A DNA stretch of 64,000 nucleotides, taken from the NCBI RefSeq assembly GCF_900172335.1, contig NZ_FWFX01000018.1, forward strand, positions 1 to 64,000, in the 5' to 3' direction. Below the pieces are notes generated by a model that was not told the origin of the DNA, searched no databases, and worked only from the letters and a program-made list of their open reading frames with translations. Shown piece after piece: positions 1-9,984 of this stretch. This DNA is from Roseovarius albus. Its GTDB lineage: Bacteria > Pseudomonadota > Alphaproteobacteria > Rhodobacterales > Rhodobacteraceae. The translations under genes and the position numbers were made by a program. Positions within the stretch are counted from its first letter, which is position 1, and each line of letters begins with the position of its first letter.

Positions 1-126
1 ATACGCTTTGAAGTCACCAAAATACTTGGTGATAGCAGCCGTCAACGTCGTCTTACCATGGTCAACGTGACCAATCGTGCCGATGTTTACGTGGGGTTTT
101 GAGCGATCAAACTTTTCCTTAGCCAT
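1..126 (-). CDS. tuf: Elongation factor Tu, N-terminal fragment (cut by window edge)
   Basis: Delivers aminoacyl-tRNA to the ribosome as a GTPase in the cytoplasm. The 42 visible residues begin [20 protein letters not shown] and continue into the P-loop GHVDHGKTT, which is the canonical EF-Tu N-terminus. The gene runs off the left edge, so about nine tenths of it is missing. It lies downstream of fusA in the same direction with an 86-nt gap, the classic rpsL-rpsG-fusA-tuf order. A GGAGG-like stretch (rev. comp. of ggcctcc) sits just ahead of the ATG at 126. Confidence 0.97.
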   Translation of the reverse strand, partial: MAKEKFDRSKPHVNIGTIGHVDHGKTTLTAAITKYFGDFKAY

Positions 127-180
127 AGTGGCCTCCTATCTTATATCGGGTACCGGACTACAGCCCGGCCTACAGTTGGT

Positions 181-208
181 GGGTAGGGCGGGCTTAGGCC
201 CGCCACCC
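181..208. other. GC-rich hairpin between fusA and tuf
   Basis: A stem of GGCGGGC/GCCCGCC with flanking GGGT/ACCC and a 4-nt loop lies immediately after the fusA stop codon. On the plus strand it is followed by a run of five T, but no plus-strand gene ends here. On the minus (operon) strand no T-run follows, so it is more likely an mRNA-stability or partial-attenuation structure than a full terminator. Confidence 0.4.
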
Positions 209-212
209 GTTT

Positions 213-2330
213 TTATGCAAATTTTGCTTGGATCTCGTCCGAGATGTTCTGTGGTACCGGGTCATAATGCGAGAACTGCATTGTGAACTGGGCACGGCCA
301 GAAGACATCGAGCGCAGGGTGTTGATGTAGCCGAACATGTTGGCCAGCGGAACGTTCGCATCGATTGCGATGGCGTTGCCGCGTGGTTCTTGTCCGGACA
401 CCTGACCACGACGTGATGTCAAATCGCCAATGATACCACCTGTGTATTCTTCAGGTGTGATCACTTCGACCTTCATGATCGGCTCGAGCAGTTTCGCGCC
501 AGCTTTGCGCATGCCTTCACGCATACACATACGGGCCGCGATTTCGAACGCCATCACAGAGGAGTCAACATCGTGGAACTTACCGTCGATCAGGGCAACT
601 TTGAAGTCGATCACAGGGAAGCCAGCCAGAGGGCCGCTGTCCATGACAGATTCGATACCTTTTTCAACGCCTGGGATGTATTCCTTAGGAACAGACCCCC
701 CAACGATGCGCGATTCAAAGCTGTAACCTTCACCCGCTTCTGTCGGGCTGATGATCATTTTCACTTCGCCGAACTGACCTGAACCACCAGATTGTTTCTT
801 GTGGGTATAGGTGTGTTCAACTTCGTGACCGATGGTCTCACGGTAGGCAACCTGAGGCGCACCGATGTTGGCTTCAACCTTGAATTCACGCTTCAGGCGG
901 TCAACCAGGATGTCGAGGTGAAGTTCGCCCATGCCTTTCATGATGGTCTGACCGGATTCCAGGTCAGTTTCCACGCGGAAGGATGGATCTTCAGCCGCCA
1001 GACGTTGCAGACCCTGAGACATTTTCTCTTGGTCGGCTTTGGTTTTCGGCTCAACAGCAATCTCGATCACCGGATCTGGGAAGGTCATTGTTTCCAGAAC
1101 CACTGGTTCGCCGGTTGAACACAATGTGTCACCGGTTGTGGTGTCTTTCAGACCCGCCAGAGCGATAATATCACCAGCGAAGGCTTCGGTGATCTCGTCT
1201 TGCTTGTTCGAGTGCATCATAACCATACGGCCAACGCGCTCTTTTTTGCCTTTGGTCGAGTTCAGAAGCGTGTCGCCCTTCGCCAGCGTACCAGAGTAGA
1301 TACGTGTGAAGGTCAGTGTGCCCATGTATGGGTCGTTCATGATTTTGAACGCCAGACCCGAGAACGCCATCGCATCATCCGCACGGCGGGCGATGTCACG
1401 AACTTCGTCTTCGTCGCCGGGTTTGAAGCCCATGTAATCAACAACGTCCAGCGGGCTGGGCAGATAGTCGATTACGGCGTTCAAGAGAGGCTGAACACCT
1501 TTGTTTTTGAAGGCAGAACCACCCAGAACTGGAACGAAAGCCATGGTCAGGCAGCCCTGACGGATCAGCTTACGCAGTGTTGGAACGTCAGGCTCGTTGC
1601 CTTCCAGATATTCCATCATTGCGTCGTCGTCCATTTCGACAGCCGCTTCGACCATTTTACCACGCCATTCGTCAGCCATGTCTTTCAGGCTGTCCCGAAT
1701 AGGAGCTTTGATCCAGGACGCACCAAGGTCTTCACCCTGCCACAGCCATTCTTCCATGGTGACCAGATCGAGCAGACCTTCCAGCTCGTTCTCGGCGCCG
1801 ATTGGAATACCGACAGGTACAGCGCGGGCGCCGGTGCGATCTTCGATCATGTTAACGCAGTTAAAGAAGTCCGCGCCGATTTTGTCCATTTTGTTGACGA
1901 AAACCATACGTGGGACTTTGTAGCGGTCAGCCTGACGCCAAACGGTTTCCGTCTGTGGCTCAACACCAGCGTTGGCGTCAAGAACACAAACCGCACCATC
2001 GAGAACCGCCAGCGAACGTTCAACTTCAATGGTGAAGTCAACGTGGCCGGGGGTGTCGATGATGTTCAGACGGTGCTTAGGAGTGTCAGCGGTTGCGCCA
2101 TCTTCGGTGCGTTCCCAGAATGTGGTGGTCGCAGCCGATGTGATGGTGATACCACGTTCCTGTTCTTGCTCCATCCAGTCCATGGTGGCCGCACCATCGT
2201 GCACCTCACCGATGTTGTGGGATTTGCCGGTGTAGAACAGGATGCGTTCGGAACAGGTAGTTTTACCTGCATCGATGTGCGCCATGATACCGAAGTTACG
2301 ATATAGCTCGAGCGGATATTCGCGTGCCAT
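213..2330 (-). CDS. fusA: Elongation factor G
   Basis: Translocation GTPase of protein synthesis, 705 residues, the usual length for the family. The G-domain motifs are all present: AHIDAGKT at residues 17-24, DTPGH at 92-96 and NKMD at 146-149. The rest follows the expected domain order to the C-terminal [15 protein letters not shown] segment of domain V. It sits 21 nt after rpsG and upstream of tuf in the str operon, so it is co-transcribed with ribosomal protein genes from the promoter near 3.4 kb. Confidence 0.98.
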   Translation of the reverse strand: MAREYPLELYRNFGIMAHIDAGKTTCSERILFYTGKSHNIGEVHDGAATMDWMEQEQERGITITSAATTTFWERTEDGATADTPKHRLNIIDTPGHVDFTIEVERSLAVLDGAVCVLDANAGVEPQTETVWRQADRYKVPRMVFVNKMDKIGADFFNCVNMIEDRTGARAVPVGIPIGAENELEGLLDLVTMEEWLWQGEDLGASWIKAPIRDSLKDMADEWRGKMVEAAVEMDDDAMMEYLEGNEPDVPTLRKLIRQGCLTMAFVPVLGGSAFKNKGVQPLLNAVIDYLPSPLDVVDYMGFKPGDEDEVRDIARRADDAMAFSGLAFKIMNDPYMGTLTFTRIYSGTLAKGDTLLNSTKGKKERVGRMVMMHSNKQDEITEAFAGDIIALAGLKDTTTGDTLCSTGEPVVLETMTFPDPVIEIAVEPKTKADQEKMSQGLQRLAAEDPSFRVETDLESGQTIMKGMGELHLDILVDRLKREFKVEANIGAPQVAYRETIGHEVEHTYTHKKQSGGSGQFGEVKMIISPTEAGEGYSFESRIVGGSVPKEYIPGVEKGIESVMDSGPLAGFPVIDFKVALIDGKFHDVDSSVMAFEIAARMCMREGMRKAGAKLLEPIMKVEVITPEEYTGGIIGDLTSRRGQVSGQEPRGNAIAIDANVPLANMFGYINTLRSMSSGRAQFTMQFSHYDPVPQNISDEIQAKFA

Positions 2331-2351
2331 TTGTCTGTTTTCCTCTTGGGA

Positions 2352-2834
<483 letters not shown>

Positions 2835-3206
2835 TTACTTCGGACGCTTGGCGCCGTATTTCGAACGACGTTGCTTACGGTCTTTGACGCCCTGAGTATC
2901 CAGAACACCGCGCAGGATGTGGTAACGAACACCTGGAAGGTCTTTTACCCGGCCACCACGGATCAGAACAACAGAGTGTTCTTGCAGGTTGTGGCTTTCA
3001 CCTGGGATGTAGCTGATGACCTCAAAACCATTTGTCAGGCGCACTTTGGCAACCTTACGCATAGCCGAGTTCGGTTTCTTTGGCGTTGTTGTATAAACGC
3101 GTGTGCAAACGCCACGTTTCTGCGGGCACCCTTGCAGGTGCAGCGACTTAGTGGCTCTTACTTTGGGCTGACGCGGCTTGCGGATCAGCTGTTGGATCGT
3201 TGGCAT
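2835..3206 (-). CDS. rpsL: 30S ribosomal protein S12
   Basis: S12 is part of the decoding centre of the 30S subunit. I place the start at 3206 ([13 protein letters not shown]), giving 123 residues, the usual length. An in-frame ATG 43 codons upstream exists, but the extra segment has no S12 homology, and a purine-rich AAGAGAG precedes 3206. The TPKKPNSA loop is present with lysines at 43 and 44, and GGRVKDLPG has K88. These are the wild-type residues of the streptomycin-resistance positions, so no resistance substitution is visible. First gene of the operon. Confidence 0.97.
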   Translation of the reverse strand: MPTIQQLIRKPRQPKVRATKSLHLQGCPQKRGVCTRVYTTTPKKPNSAMRKVAKVRLTNGFEVISYIPGESHNLQEHSVVLIRGGRVKDLPGVRYHILRGVLDTQGVKDRKQRRSKYGAKRPK

Positions 3207-3529
3207 TGGGTCTCTCTTCCCGTCTCTCAACTCATTTTGCACGCTTGCGCATGCGGCTAAATTCAAACATCGTGCCCAGCAATGCGTAAAAACCGCAACG
3301 TTCCCATTCCGAGGTGAACGACGCGGTTGTTTCACAGAGGACCAGCAGAAAAAGATATGCTGGACTTGGGCGCTTCAGTTTAGATATCGGCTTTTGGGAT
3401 TTCTCCCTGTACCGGATGACGCGCGTATATGAGGAGTCGGAAGAGTTGTCAACAGCACGCCATCAGCTTGCGGTGTGCCGATCAGCATGACATGCTGCAT
3501 ATATAGACGGGCTGGTCAATGAATTACAC
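3207..3529. other. Divergent intergenic region rpsL / rhamnosyltransferase
   Basis: This 323-nt region holds the str promoter on the minus strand and the long 5' leader of rpsL. I see no additional coding sequence, and no convincing promoter for the plus-strand gene beyond AT-rich sequence around 3490-3525. Confidence 0.6.
3424..3452 (-). promoter_or_regulatory. Consensus-like sigma70 promoter of the str operon
   Basis: Reading the minus strand, TTGACA (3452-3447) is followed by exactly 17 nt and then TATACG (3429-3424). Transcription would start near 3417 and leave a leader of about 210 nt before rpsL. The perfect -35 and ideal spacing fit a highly expressed ribosomal operon. Confidence 0.7.
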
Positions 3530-4375
3530 ATGAGTAGTAAAGACATGCAGGTTATCGGCATCTGCCGGTTTTCGTATCCCGCGCTCGGGGGGTTTCAGGT
3601 CGAACACGAGACCATCCAACAAAGAGAAAAGTATCTGTACGATCCAGTCAGGATGGAAGACAAGTTTCGCAGTTTTGAATTTCTGACACTGCCTCCGTTA
3701 CGGGCGCAAACAGATCCTAATTTTACGTTTTTGGTGGTGATCGGGGAAAATATGCCCGAGATCTACGTTGAACGCCTTTTGGATCTGCTGGCCGATATAC
3801 CACAGGCCATTGTTGTGCCGCGTGCGTCCGGCCCACATCGTAAAGTGATGTGCGAGGTTGTCGATAAAGTGCGTGATGGCGACACTTTGCCGAGCCTACA
3901 ATTTCGCATGGATGACGATGATGCCGTCAGCGTTTCTTTTGTCGCGCGCCTGCGCTGCGCCGCCCATGATTTACGAGGATTGATCGCCAACAAACCCTGC
4001 ACGGGAATGGATTTCAACCAAGGCTACATTGCTCGCGCAGATCGGTTAGGCCTGCATTGTGAAAAGGTTGTCCGCACACTATGGACCCCTGCCCTCGCTA
4101 TCGCAATAAAGCCTGAAGTGCGACATTGCGTTTTAAGCTACACGCACACCAAGCTTGTTAATCGGATGCCAGTTACGAGCTTCACCGGAGAAGACATGTT
4201 TATCCGCGGGCACAGTGATTTTAACGATTCCAGACAAAAGGATGGGTTGCGCACTCCCAAACTCAGCCTGCTGACACCAGAGGAGGAGGCACGATTCAAA
4301 GAGATTTTCAATGTTGATACTGATCATATACGGGCTCAATATAGCTGCTATGAAACAACTGTAGGCACCCCCTGA
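3530..4375 (+). CDS. Putative rhamnosyltransferase-family glycosyltransferase, copy 1
   Basis: Resembles the Rhodobacteraceae 'putative rhamnosyl transferase' family (Rhamno_transf-like): an N-terminal CRFSYPALGGF motif, a FLVVIGENMP segment and an acidic QFRMDDDDAVS motif near residue 125 that would serve as the metal/nucleotide-sugar DxD site. 281 residues with no signal peptide. A start at 3545 (MQVIGICRF) would match the paralogue downstream better. It is followed after 2 nt by a second copy of the family, so this is a tandem duplication. The sugar acceptor is unknown; a role in surface polysaccharide is inferred from the family only. Confidence 0.75.
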   Translation: MSSKDMQVIGICRFSYPALGGFQVEHETIQQREKYLYDPVRMEDKFRSFEFLTLPPLRAQTDPNFTFLVVIGENMPEIYVERLLDLLADIPQAIVVPRASGPHRKVMCEVVDKVRDGDTLPSLQFRMDDDDAVSVSFVARLRCAAHDLRGLIANKPCTGMDFNQGYIARADRLGLHCEKVVRTLWTPALAIAIKPEVRHCVLSYTHTKLVNRMPVTSFTGEDMFIRGHSDFNDSRQKDGLRTPKLSLLTPEEEARFKEIFNVDTDHIRAQYSCYETTVGTP

Positions 4376-4377
4376 AG

Positions 4378-5202
4378 ATGCGCATCATTGGTCTATGCCG
4401 TTTTTCCTATCCCGCCTTGGGCGGGTTCAGGCGCCAGCTTCACAATGTCAGTGAGCGCGAGGCTTATCTTTACGACCCAGAACGCATGGAGCTTCGATTT
4501 CGTCACTTTGAAATGCTGACTTTGCCAAGCATTCAAGCGCAAGAAGATGAGGATTTCACCTTTCTGATCATGATCGGTGAAAATATGCCTTTCCCGTATC
4601 TGGAGCGATTGCAGGACCTGACCACGCTTGTACCGCAGATCAAGATCGTCCCGACTCCAGCGATGCAGCATCGTCCTGCCGCGCAGTCGGTCATACTGAA
4701 TGAATTGGGCGAGGATCGACCAGAATCCATCCAGTTCCGTCTGGACGATGATGACGCAGTCGGCAAAGAGTTTGTCAGGATCGTTCGCAGGCGGGCCAAT
4801 CAGACGGCGCGTATGCGTAGGCATTGGCGCAATATGGCATTTGAATTCCGTAAAGGATTTTTCGTTAACCTATCGCCTGATGGCATCCGAGCCAAAAGGG
4901 TTAAAACTGAATTTCTGTCTTGTGGACTGGCGGCCACTTTCAGGCCGGATGACCCCCTGACGATTATGAATTACCCGCATCATAAACTACACAACAAAAT
5001 GCCAACACTGATCGAAACCAGCCCGGCAATGTATCTGCGTTCACTGCACGAAGACAACGATTCTAATGCCAGTAAACAGATCGGATTGTTGGAACCCCTA
5101 TCACCGAAAACCCGGTTGCTGTTTCAAGAGCGGTTCAATGTCGATGAGGGTCGGGTTCGGACGACTTTTTCTGCGCCAACCTCGCCTCGCGAAGCAGGGT
5201 GA
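4378..5202 (+). CDS. Putative rhamnosyltransferase-family glycosyltransferase, copy 2
   Basis: Tandem paralogue of the preceding gene: it starts MRIIGLCRFSYPALGGF and shares the LYDPERME, FLIMIGENMP and QFRLDDDDAVG blocks, clearly homologous but well diverged. 274 residues. It begins 2 nt after the upstream stop, so the two are translationally linked. Its 3' end overlaps the convergent DMT transporter gene by 68 bp. Same family-level function as copy 1; the two may add successive sugars or act on different acceptors, which cannot be told from sequence. Confidence 0.75.
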   Translation: MRIIGLCRFSYPALGGFRRQLHNVSEREAYLYDPERMELRFRHFEMLTLPSIQAQEDEDFTFLIMIGENMPFPYLERLQDLTTLVPQIKIVPTPAMQHRPAAQSVILNELGEDRPESIQFRLDDDDAVGKEFVRIVRRRANQTARMRRHWRNMAFEFRKGFFVNLSPDGIRAKRVKTEFLSCGLAATFRPDDPLTIMNYPHHKLHNKMPTLIETSPAMYLRSLHEDNDSNASKQIGLLEPLSPKTRLLFQERFNVDEGRVRTTFSAPTSPREAG

Positions 5203-6037
5203 ACATCCCGCTTCCCACTACAAGAGAAGCGCCGATCATGGTGAGGGCGTCCGGCCAGTCCCCAAAGACGACCCATCCCAAAAGCAAGGCCCATAATAAG
5301 CCGCTATAGCGAAACTGGATGGTGTAACTCACTTCACCGACACGCATCACCATAACTGCGCTGAGAAACCCGATGGTCACAAAGGCGGCCGCAGCAATCA
5401 AGGTGCCCAGATCGCGCATCCCCATTGGAGCCCACGTATCACGCAGGCTGAACGCCCCAAAGATCACCGTCACTGTGACAGTCGCAACCAAGGTGACGAA
5501 CAACGACGGTGTTTGCGGTGACAAGCGTCGCGTTATCAGATCGCGGCAAGTGATACAGGCGACAGCTGCTAGGCCGTACATCGAATAAAAATTGAAATCA
5601 GCCGCCCCCGGGCGAACGATCAGTAACACACCGACAAAACCAACCAGAATGGCCGTAATGCGGCGCCACCCTGCGGGCTCTTTTAAAAACACGGCCGCCG
5701 CCAGTGTGATCGTTAATGGCAGCGCCTGCAGAATCGCGGTGATGTTAGCCAAGGGCATGTTAAAAAGCGCGGTCAGAAAAAAATAGATCACAAAGGTCTC
5801 GGCAAGCGCCCGCAAGGCGATCAGCCACCAATCCCGGTTAGGAATGCCGCGCGGATAAGCTTTCACCCACCACACCAAGCCAATAAGCGCGACAGTCATC
5901 AAGACACCACGCAGGAACAAAAGCTGGTTCAAAGGCGCGGCTCCGGCCAGCATCTTCATGAGCGTATCATTGATCGTAAATGCCGCCATTGATGCCATCA
6001 TCAATACCGCACCGGTCATATTGTCAGAACGAGACAT
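5135..6037 (-). CDS. DMT-superfamily (EamA) inner-membrane transporter
   Basis: A 300-residue, highly hydrophobic protein with about ten predicted membrane helices arranged as two EamA repeats, the fold of the drug/metabolite exporter superfamily. The first repeat includes MASMAAFTINDTLMKMLAG and the second begins near the SMYGLAAVACITCRDLITRR segment. The substrate cannot be assigned; relatives export metabolites, amino acids or drugs. The C-terminal tail overlaps the antisense rhamnosyltransferase gene by 68 bp. Monocistronic on the minus strand. Confidence 0.85.
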   Translation of the reverse strand: MSRSDNMTGAVLMMASMAAFTINDTLMKMLAGAAPLNQLLFLRGVLMTVALIGLVWWVKAYPRGIPNRDWWLIALRALAETFVIYFFLTALFNMPLANITAILQALPLTITLAAAVFLKEPAGWRRITAILVGFVGVLLIVRPGAADFNFYSMYGLAAVACITCRDLITRRLSPQTPSLFVTLVATVTVTVIFGAFSLRDTWAPMGMRDLGTLIAAAAFVTIGFLSAVMVMRVGEVSYTIQFRYSGLLWALLLGWVVFGDWPDALTMIGASLVVGSGMFTLLREARLAQKKSSEPDPHRH

Positions 6038-6101
6038 GTAATCCTACTCTCAAGCCAATACCGGCTATTAGATAGTGAATTATCGCCCCAGCAAGCCCTA
6101 T

Positions 6102-6881
6102 CTAACTTCGTGTCAGAGCCTTGATCAGTGACGCGTGTAACGAGGGATTTGCGGTCACCACGCCATTTACGCGTGGGGTCGGGTTGTTGAATATCAGCCC
6201 CTGTCCCAACTGGTCAGTTGTCACCGCGCCCGCCTCGCGCAAGATCAGGTCGCTGGCGGCGATGTCCCACTCCCATGTCGGGCGCAAGGTCAGCATCGCG
6301 TCGAACCGACCTTCGGCAACCAAGCTCTGTCGATAAGCAAGCGAAGGACGATGGCTGCGGTTGAAATCCGGCACACCACCGGGCCAATGTTCTGGTTTCA
6401 GCGTGGGTTTGGCTGCTAGAACCGACGCGCCAATTAGATCATTGCGATTAGACACTGAAATAGGCTGCCCGTTGAGCGTGGCCCCCCGCCCTGCGGCAGC
6501 GGCGTAAAGCTTGTCGCGCAGCGGCAAGTAGACCACGGCGGCGGTCACGATGCCTTGGTCAGCCACTGCAATGGCGTGGGCCCAAGTGTTTGACCCCTCG
6601 ATAAAACTGCGAGTGCCATCAATGGGGTCGATGATAAACACACGCTCCTTGTCGAGCCGGCTGGCATCATCCTCGGTTTCCTCAGACAGCCAGCCATACT
6701 CGGGACGCGCTTCGCGCAAAACATCGCCCAGCATAACATTGACCGCCAAGTCAGCCTCCGTCACCGGGCCAGCATCACCCGGCTTGTCCCAGCGTTTGGC
6801 ATCGGTGCCCGTGAACTTGATCGCAATTCTGCCCGCCTCGTGAGCCGCATCGATGAGCAGTTCCAGATCACGCGCCGGCAA
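6102..6881 (-). CDS. Inositol-monophosphatase-family phosphatase, CysQ-like (3'(2'),5'-bisphosphate nucleotidase)
   Basis: 259 residues with the Li+-sensitive Mg2+-dependent phosphatase signature: E67-E68 in WLSEET, DPIDGT at 85-90 and WEWDIAASD with the metal-binding D206. Members hydrolyse 3'-phosphoadenosine 5'-phosphate, inositol phosphates or histidinol phosphate; the TEADLAVN segment and overall layout fit the CysQ branch best. The start codon overlaps the end of pmbA by 14 nt, so the two genes form a translationally coupled pair. Confidence 0.8.
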   Translation of the reverse strand: MPARDLELLIDAAHEAGRIAIKFTGTDAKRWDKPGDAGPVTEADLAVNVMLGDVLREARPEYGWLSEETEDDASRLDKERVFIIDPIDGTRSFIEGSNTWAHAIAVADQGIVTAAVVYLPLRDKLYAAAAGRGATLNGQPISVSNRNDLIGASVLAAKPTLKPEHWPGGVPDFNRSHRPSLAYRQSLVAEGRFDAMLTLRPTWEWDIAASDLILREAGAVTTDQLGQGLIFNNPTPRVNGVVTANPSLHASLIKALTRS

Positions 6882-8211
6882 GTGTGAGCCCCTCGATCAG
6901 AAGTGATGGCACGACAAGCGACAGGTAGGTGCGCGCATCATTGGCTGGGATCATTGATTTTAGCATGTCATGCAGATTTCCGGCGATGGTGCATTCATTG
7001 AAGGGGTATTGAATTTCGCCATTTTCGACCCAGAATCCAGCTGCCCCTCGGGAATAGTCACCTGTGTTGGGATTGATGGTTGAGCCAATCAAGGAGGTCA
7101 CCAACAGGCCGGTGCCCATGTCGGTCAGCAGCTCAGTGCGGGTTTTGTCGCCTTGGGTGAGTTCTATGTTCCAGCTGGTGGGGCTGGGTGGAGCTGAAGT
7201 GCCACGTGCCGCATTGGCGGTGGATTGCATGCCCAGTTGACGTGAACTGGCCAGATCAAGCGTCCAACCGGTGAGCACACCTTGATCTACGATGGCACGT
7301 TTTTGCGTGGGCAGGCCTTCGGCATCGAAAGGACGCGAGGCCCCGACACGGGAGCGCAGCGGGTCTTCGACAAGTGACAGCTCCTTTGGCAGGATTTGCT
7401 CACCCAGACTGTCGCGCAGCCACGAAACGCCACGCGCCACCGAAGAGCCATTGGCCGCTGCCAGAACATGACCAATCAGTGAGGAAGAAATGCGCTCGTC
7501 GAACAGCACCGGATACGCCCCGGTGGGCGGTTTTCTGGCTTCCAGCCGCTCAACCGCGCGCTCTGCAGCACTGGTCCCGATATCTTCGGCACTGCGCAGA
7601 TCGGTTTGGAAAATGCGGTTGTCACCGTCGTAATCACGTTCCATCCCACTGCCGGCCCCGGCAATGGCAACGCAATTCAGGCCCCGGCTGGTGCGGGTGT
7701 AACCGCCGGAAAATCCATTGGTGGCCGCCAAATGAACCTCGGTCTTGCTGTAGCCAGCGGTAGCGGACTGTACTTGCGAGATGCCCTGAACATTCATCGC
7801 CGCCGCCTCGGCTGCAATGGCATCGGACATCAGATCATCAGGCGACGCTTCATCGCTTGGATCCGCCAGTTCCAGCGCAGCAATATCCCAGTCTTTCGCA
7901 AGCTGTTCAGTTTCAGCCAGACCGGCGTAGGGGTCCTGAGGCGCCTCGCGCGCCATAGCGACGGCCCGTTCGGCGAGAACCGCCATGGTGTTCGGGGACG
8001 TGTCGGAGGCCGACACACACGCCTGCCGTCCGTCCACCAATACACGCAGACCTATGTCTGTGCCTTCAGACCGTTCCGAATGTTCTAAGGCGGCATTGCG
8101 CACATCGATCGACACGGATTGACCACGAATGGTGATCGCATCTGCGGCATCTGCCCCGGCCTTGGTTGCTGCGGCCAGCAAGGATTCTGTGATGGTATTT
8201 AGGGTGCTCAT
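6868..8211 (-). CDS. pmbA: TldD/PmbA-family metalloprotease component
   Basis: PmbA (TldE) partners TldD to proteolyse unfolded peptides, and in E. coli matures microcin B17. This 447-residue protein shows the family N-terminus with LLAAATKAGADAADAI, the GLRVLVDGRQACVSASD block and the C-terminal GSTINPNTGDYSRGAAGFWVENG motif. No HExxxH zinc motif is visible, as expected of the PmbA/TldE rather than the TldD subunit. tldD is not in the window. Its presence in the same genome as a YcaO/TfuA cluster is suggestive, but the loci are over 40 kb apart. Confidence 0.88.
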   Translation of the reverse strand: MSTLNTITESLLAAATKAGADAADAITIRGQSVSIDVRNAALEHSERSEGTDIGLRVLVDGRQACVSASDTSPNTMAVLAERAVAMAREAPQDPYAGLAETEQLAKDWDIAALELADPSDEASPDDLMSDAIAAEAAAMNVQGISQVQSATAGYSKTEVHLAATNGFSGGYTRTSRGLNCVAIAGAGSGMERDYDGDNRIFQTDLRSAEDIGTSAAERAVERLEARKPPTGAYPVLFDERISSSLIGHVLAAANGSSVARGVSWLRDSLGEQILPKELSLVEDPLRSRVGASRPFDAEGLPTQKRAIVDQGVLTGWTLDLASSRQLGMQSTANAARGTSAPPSPTSWNIELTQGDKTRTELLTDMGTGLLVTSLIGSTINPNTGDYSRGAAGFWVENGEIQYPFNECTIAGNLHDMLKSMIPANDARTYLSLVVPSLLIEGLTLAGA

Positions 8212-8288
8212 GAACGTCTCCTGCCTCAGGACAAACAGGTAGCGGTCAGGCCCATGATCCGCAAGGGCACAGCACGGCCCAAATGAAA

Positions 8289-8314
8289 AAGGCCGCAGGA
8301 ACGCCTGCGGCCTT
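8289..8314 (-). terminator. Rho-independent terminator of the DUF2125 gene
   Basis: An 11-bp perfect stem AAGGCCGCAGG/CCTGCGGCCTT with loop AACG lies 22 nt past the stop codon of the minus-strand gene ending at 8336. On the minus strand the 3' arm runs into CCTTTTTC, a U-tract. Confidence 0.85.
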
Positions 8315-8335
8315 GATGTGTTTTGATTGGTCAGA

Positions 8336-9856
8336 TCACTTCAAGCGCTGACCGTTGGCCAGAACCTGACCGTCTTCGGTGACTTCGATCTTGGAAGTCA
8401 GAGTATCGTCACCCTCACCCGGAATCGCGAACAGTCCCATCATCATGCGCGCGCCCATGGCCTGATCTTCGGGCACAAAACCCATCGCTACCAGCTTGTC
8501 CAGCAGACCGTTGCCGCCAACCAGTTTTAGATCCATCGCTCCTGCAGGCGCAGGCATGCCACCGAAGCTTTCAAGATCTTCGTTGTCGAATGTGAAGGCA
8601 CCCTCGCCTGTCAACTCGGCCCCGGCCAGACTGATCACCAGATTGTTGAGGTTCATGCTGTCCAGCTCACCCAACATGGTTTCGCCGCTTTCAATGGCTT
8701 CCATCTGCTCAGGGTCCATCAGATTAACCAGCATTTTGGCCGTGCCAGACAGATCGAAGGAAACCGTTGCAGGATCGCGTGGCAGTTGGCCACTTGGATC
8801 AAACATGCCCCAGATCATGTCAGACATGGTGAAATCGCCAAACGTCAGCGCCAGGCCGAACTCCTGCGCTTCTTCGCTTTGCGATACAGGCATCAGGAAT
8901 TTTGCTGCATATTCCCCAAAGGTAAATTGCACAGGGAATGGAAGATCGCTACTTTTTACATTTACGTCGACGTCCTGAGCCCGCACATCGTAGTTCAGCT
9001 TATCCGCGTCCATCGCGACCATGGCAACGCCGGGACCTGAAGAGCTGGTTCCTTCGAGAGTACTGCCGTCACCGCTGAAGCTGAACTCTGAAGAACCCGC
9101 GCCCATCTCAAAGCCACCGTCAAACGCAAAACCAGCCGCCAGCATGGCCGACATATCGGTTGGGTCCATGTTGGCTGGAAAGCTGCCAGTGCCCTGAAAG
9201 CCCATGCTTTCAGCTGAACCGATTAGCTTGACGTGGCCTTCTTCCTCAGGCGGGGCCATGTCGATCGTGTAGCTTACCTCGCCCGTGGTCATCTGCTGCG
9301 AGGTTTCGCGCACGCCGCCGACCTTCATAATCGATTGACCGGCAATGTCTGCCACCGACAACTCAAGCGTTCCCAAATCAGGGGATTCACCATCGGCCTC
9401 GATGCTGACCAAACTGATCTTGGCCAACGCGGCAGTATAATCGTAGGTCATTTCCGACGCATCACCCGACACGGTCATATCAAACGCATCAGTGGCATAT
9501 TCAAGGTCGAACTTGATGGTTTCACCTTCACCTGTCGCAACGCCCGAGATCGGCATGACTGGTGGTAGCGAAATCGAAACAGTCCCATCCCCGTTGTTGG
9601 TGAAGGTCATTTCGCTCATGGTAAAGCTGACATCTGCGTCTTCTTCAGGAATGCTGACGCTCATCTTGACGTCTGAGACAACAAGCGCATCGCCAGATTG
9701 CGATTCCGTGGCTTCGACCTGATAGCCAAAGCCCGCCATGTAGCCTTTCCAGTCTTCCCAGACTTGCTCGGCTGTTACATCGGCAAATGCCGCCGATCCC
9801 GTCATAAAAATGCTGAGGGCAACTGCCGAGGTGGCAGTAGATTTGAATGCGGCCAT
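8336..9856 (-). CDS. DUF2125 domain secreted protein
   Basis: 506 residues with an N-terminal signal peptide (hydrophobic SAVALSIFMTGSAAFA, cleavage likely after AFA near residue 25). The rest is acidic and beta-rich with repeated short hydrophobic strands, matching the DUF2125 family common in alphaproteobacteria. It is probably periplasmic or outer-membrane associated. No enzymatic motif or cysteine pair is apparent and the function is unknown. Monocistronic, with a clear terminator downstream and a divergent SDR gene upstream. Confidence 0.75.
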   Translation of the reverse strand: MAAFKSTATSAVALSIFMTGSAAFADVTAEQVWEDWKGYMAGFGYQVEATESQSGDALVVSDVKMSVSIPEEDADVSFTMSEMTFTNNGDGTVSISLPPVMPISGVATGEGETIKFDLEYATDAFDMTVSGDASEMTYDYTAALAKISLVSIEADGESPDLGTLELSVADIAGQSIMKVGGVRETSQQMTTGEVSYTIDMAPPEEEGHVKLIGSAESMGFQGTGSFPANMDPTDMSAMLAAGFAFDGGFEMGAGSSEFSFSGDGSTLEGTSSSGPGVAMVAMDADKLNYDVRAQDVDVNVKSSDLPFPVQFTFGEYAAKFLMPVSQSEEAQEFGLALTFGDFTMSDMIWGMFDPSGQLPRDPATVSFDLSGTAKMLVNLMDPEQMEAIESGETMLGELDSMNLNNLVISLAGAELTGEGAFTFDNEDLESFGGMPAPAGAMDLKLVGGNGLLDKLVAMGFVPEDQAMGARMMMGLFAIPGEGDDTLTSKIEVTEDGQVLANGQRLK

Positions 9857-9984
9857 TTTGGTCCCTTTCAGTTTTAATTGGCCATAATGTCGGCCTATGA
9901 CCGGGTGGGGTCAAGGGGATGTTGCCGTTGGGGGGGCAAAAGTTTACCTAACAATGAAGAAGACCAACAATTGGGGAGAAGATT

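Noticed and set aside
1200..2306. Long open frame (368 codons) on the plus strand opposite fusA
   Set aside because: It is the mirror of a highly biased fusA coding frame, has no ribosome site and no recognisable protein features.
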